Shown here piece after piece: positions 5,439-5,637 of a stretch of 5,637 nucleotides of DNA; position 1 is the stretch's first letter; the number at the start of each line of letters is the position of its first letter. The position numbers and the translations under genes are program-made. The notes under the pieces were generated by a model. That model did not search any database, was not told where the DNA came from, and saw only the letters and a program-made list of their open reading frames with translations. Source of the DNA: Desulfobacterales bacterium. GTDB lineage: Bacteria > Desulfobacterota > Desulfobacteria > Desulfobacterales > DAOWNP01. The stretch is taken from NCBI GenBank assembly GCA_030149595.1, contig JASFBI010000149.1, positions 1-5,637 on the forward strand, read 5' to 3'.

Positions 5439-5516
5439 GCTGGCAGGCAGATACAGGATGAAAAATCTTTCAGGTTCAGGGCTGGAAATTATTTCATCCT
5501 GTAACTGCCCAGTTGT
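5439..5516. repeat. Long imperfect hairpin between convergent genes
   Basis: ggcag (5446-5450) pairs with ctgcc (5505-5509), and after one mismatch tacaggatgaaa (5452-5463) pairs perfectly with tttcatcctgta (5492-5503): 17 base pairs in 18 positions, with a 28-base apical region that can pair further. Outside it, agctgg (5439-5444) can pair with ccagtt (5509-5514) across a short bulge. It is GC-richer than its surroundings and lies between the ends of the beta-helix gene and the oppositely oriented ywbE-like gene, where a two-way transcript end is expected. No U-tract follows on either strand, so it is not a textbook intrinsic terminator. It may be a 3' mRNA-stabilising hairpin or a second palindromic interspersed element. 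Confidence 0.65.
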
Positions 5517-5532
5517 ATGGCAAGGATTAAAT

Positions 5533-5637
5533 TTATTTTTCTGCTATTTTTTTAACCCGTCCAACTTCACCGTTTTTTAAACGGACTTTAATACCATGGT
5601 GGTGATTTGGAGATTTAGTTAAAATATCTTTTACTAC
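5533..5637 (-). CDS. ywbE: YwbE-family (DUF2196) protein, C-terminal part, truncated by window edge
   Basis: On the minus strand, 34 codons plus TAA run in from the right edge. The peptide VVKDILTKSPNHHHGIKVRLKNGEVGRVKKIAEK matches the conserved C-terminal half of YwbE proteins: TKSP, a histidine-rich turn followed by GIKVRL, then NGEVGRVK. Full members are small, roughly 60-70 aa, so about half lies here. The family is common in bacteria, small and basic, and has no well-established function. The gene is convergent with the beta-helix gene, with a hairpin between them. The start and ribosome site are outside the window. Confidence 0.85.
   Translation of the reverse strand, partial: VVKDILTKSPNHHHGIKVRLKNGEVGRVKKIAEK

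Noticed and set aside
1..5637. CRISPR array, tRNA, rRNA or defence system
   Set aside because: I found no regularly spaced direct repeats, no cloverleaf-like sequence and no defence signature; the helicase alone next to a CooC-like ATPase is not evidence of a defence system.

Overview
The window is AT-rich DNA from a bacterium. The best guess is an anaerobic, sulfate-reducer-like member of the Desulfobacterota (Desulfobacterales type). The guess rests on a CooC-type nickel-insertion ATPase relative with a GCIC motif, the style of the DegT aminotransferase, and an AT-rich genome with palindromic interspersed elements. No rRNA or marker gene is present, so the taxonomy is inference only.

Layout, left to right. 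(1) Positions 1-1005, minus strand: the N-terminal 335 codons of a Ski2/Mtr4-like DEAH helicase that runs off the left edge. (2) 1010-1765, minus: a 251-aa CooC-like P-loop ATPase. It ends 4 bases before the helicase start, so the two are probably co-transcribed with the ATPase first. (3) 1766-2033: AT-rich spacer. (4) 2034-3224, minus: a PLP-dependent DegT/DnrJ/EryC1-family (sugar-nucleotide) aminotransferase. Its start is corrected to 3224; an in-frame upstream ATG at 3296 would translate a leader hairpin. (5) 3225-3871: a 647-base divergent intergenic region without a gene. It holds several inverted repeats, including a perfect 15-bp stem in the aminotransferase leader and a 141-146 bp MITE-like palindromic element flanked by 7-bp direct repeats. 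(6) 3872-5416, plus: a secreted right-handed beta-helix protein of 514 aa with a low-complexity linker and an amphipathic tail. (7) 5417-5532: a convergent spacer with a long hairpin. (8) 5533-5637, minus: the C-terminal 34 residues of a YwbE-family (DUF2196) protein running off the right edge.

There is no obvious single pathway. The aminotransferase and the exported beta-helix protein could both serve surface carbohydrate biology, and they share a divergent intergenic region. The CooC-like ATPase and the helicase form a compact two-gene unit whose joint role is unknown. The most noteworthy points are: the ATPase has lost the P-loop lysine of Walker A while keeping the deviant lysine and the CxC metal motif; the MITE-like element sits just upstream of the beta-helix gene; long perfect inverted repeats recur both in leaders and inside the helicase gene; and A10-A11 homopolymers crowd the helicase 5' end. 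I see no CRISPR array, tRNA, rRNA, transposase or phage gene.
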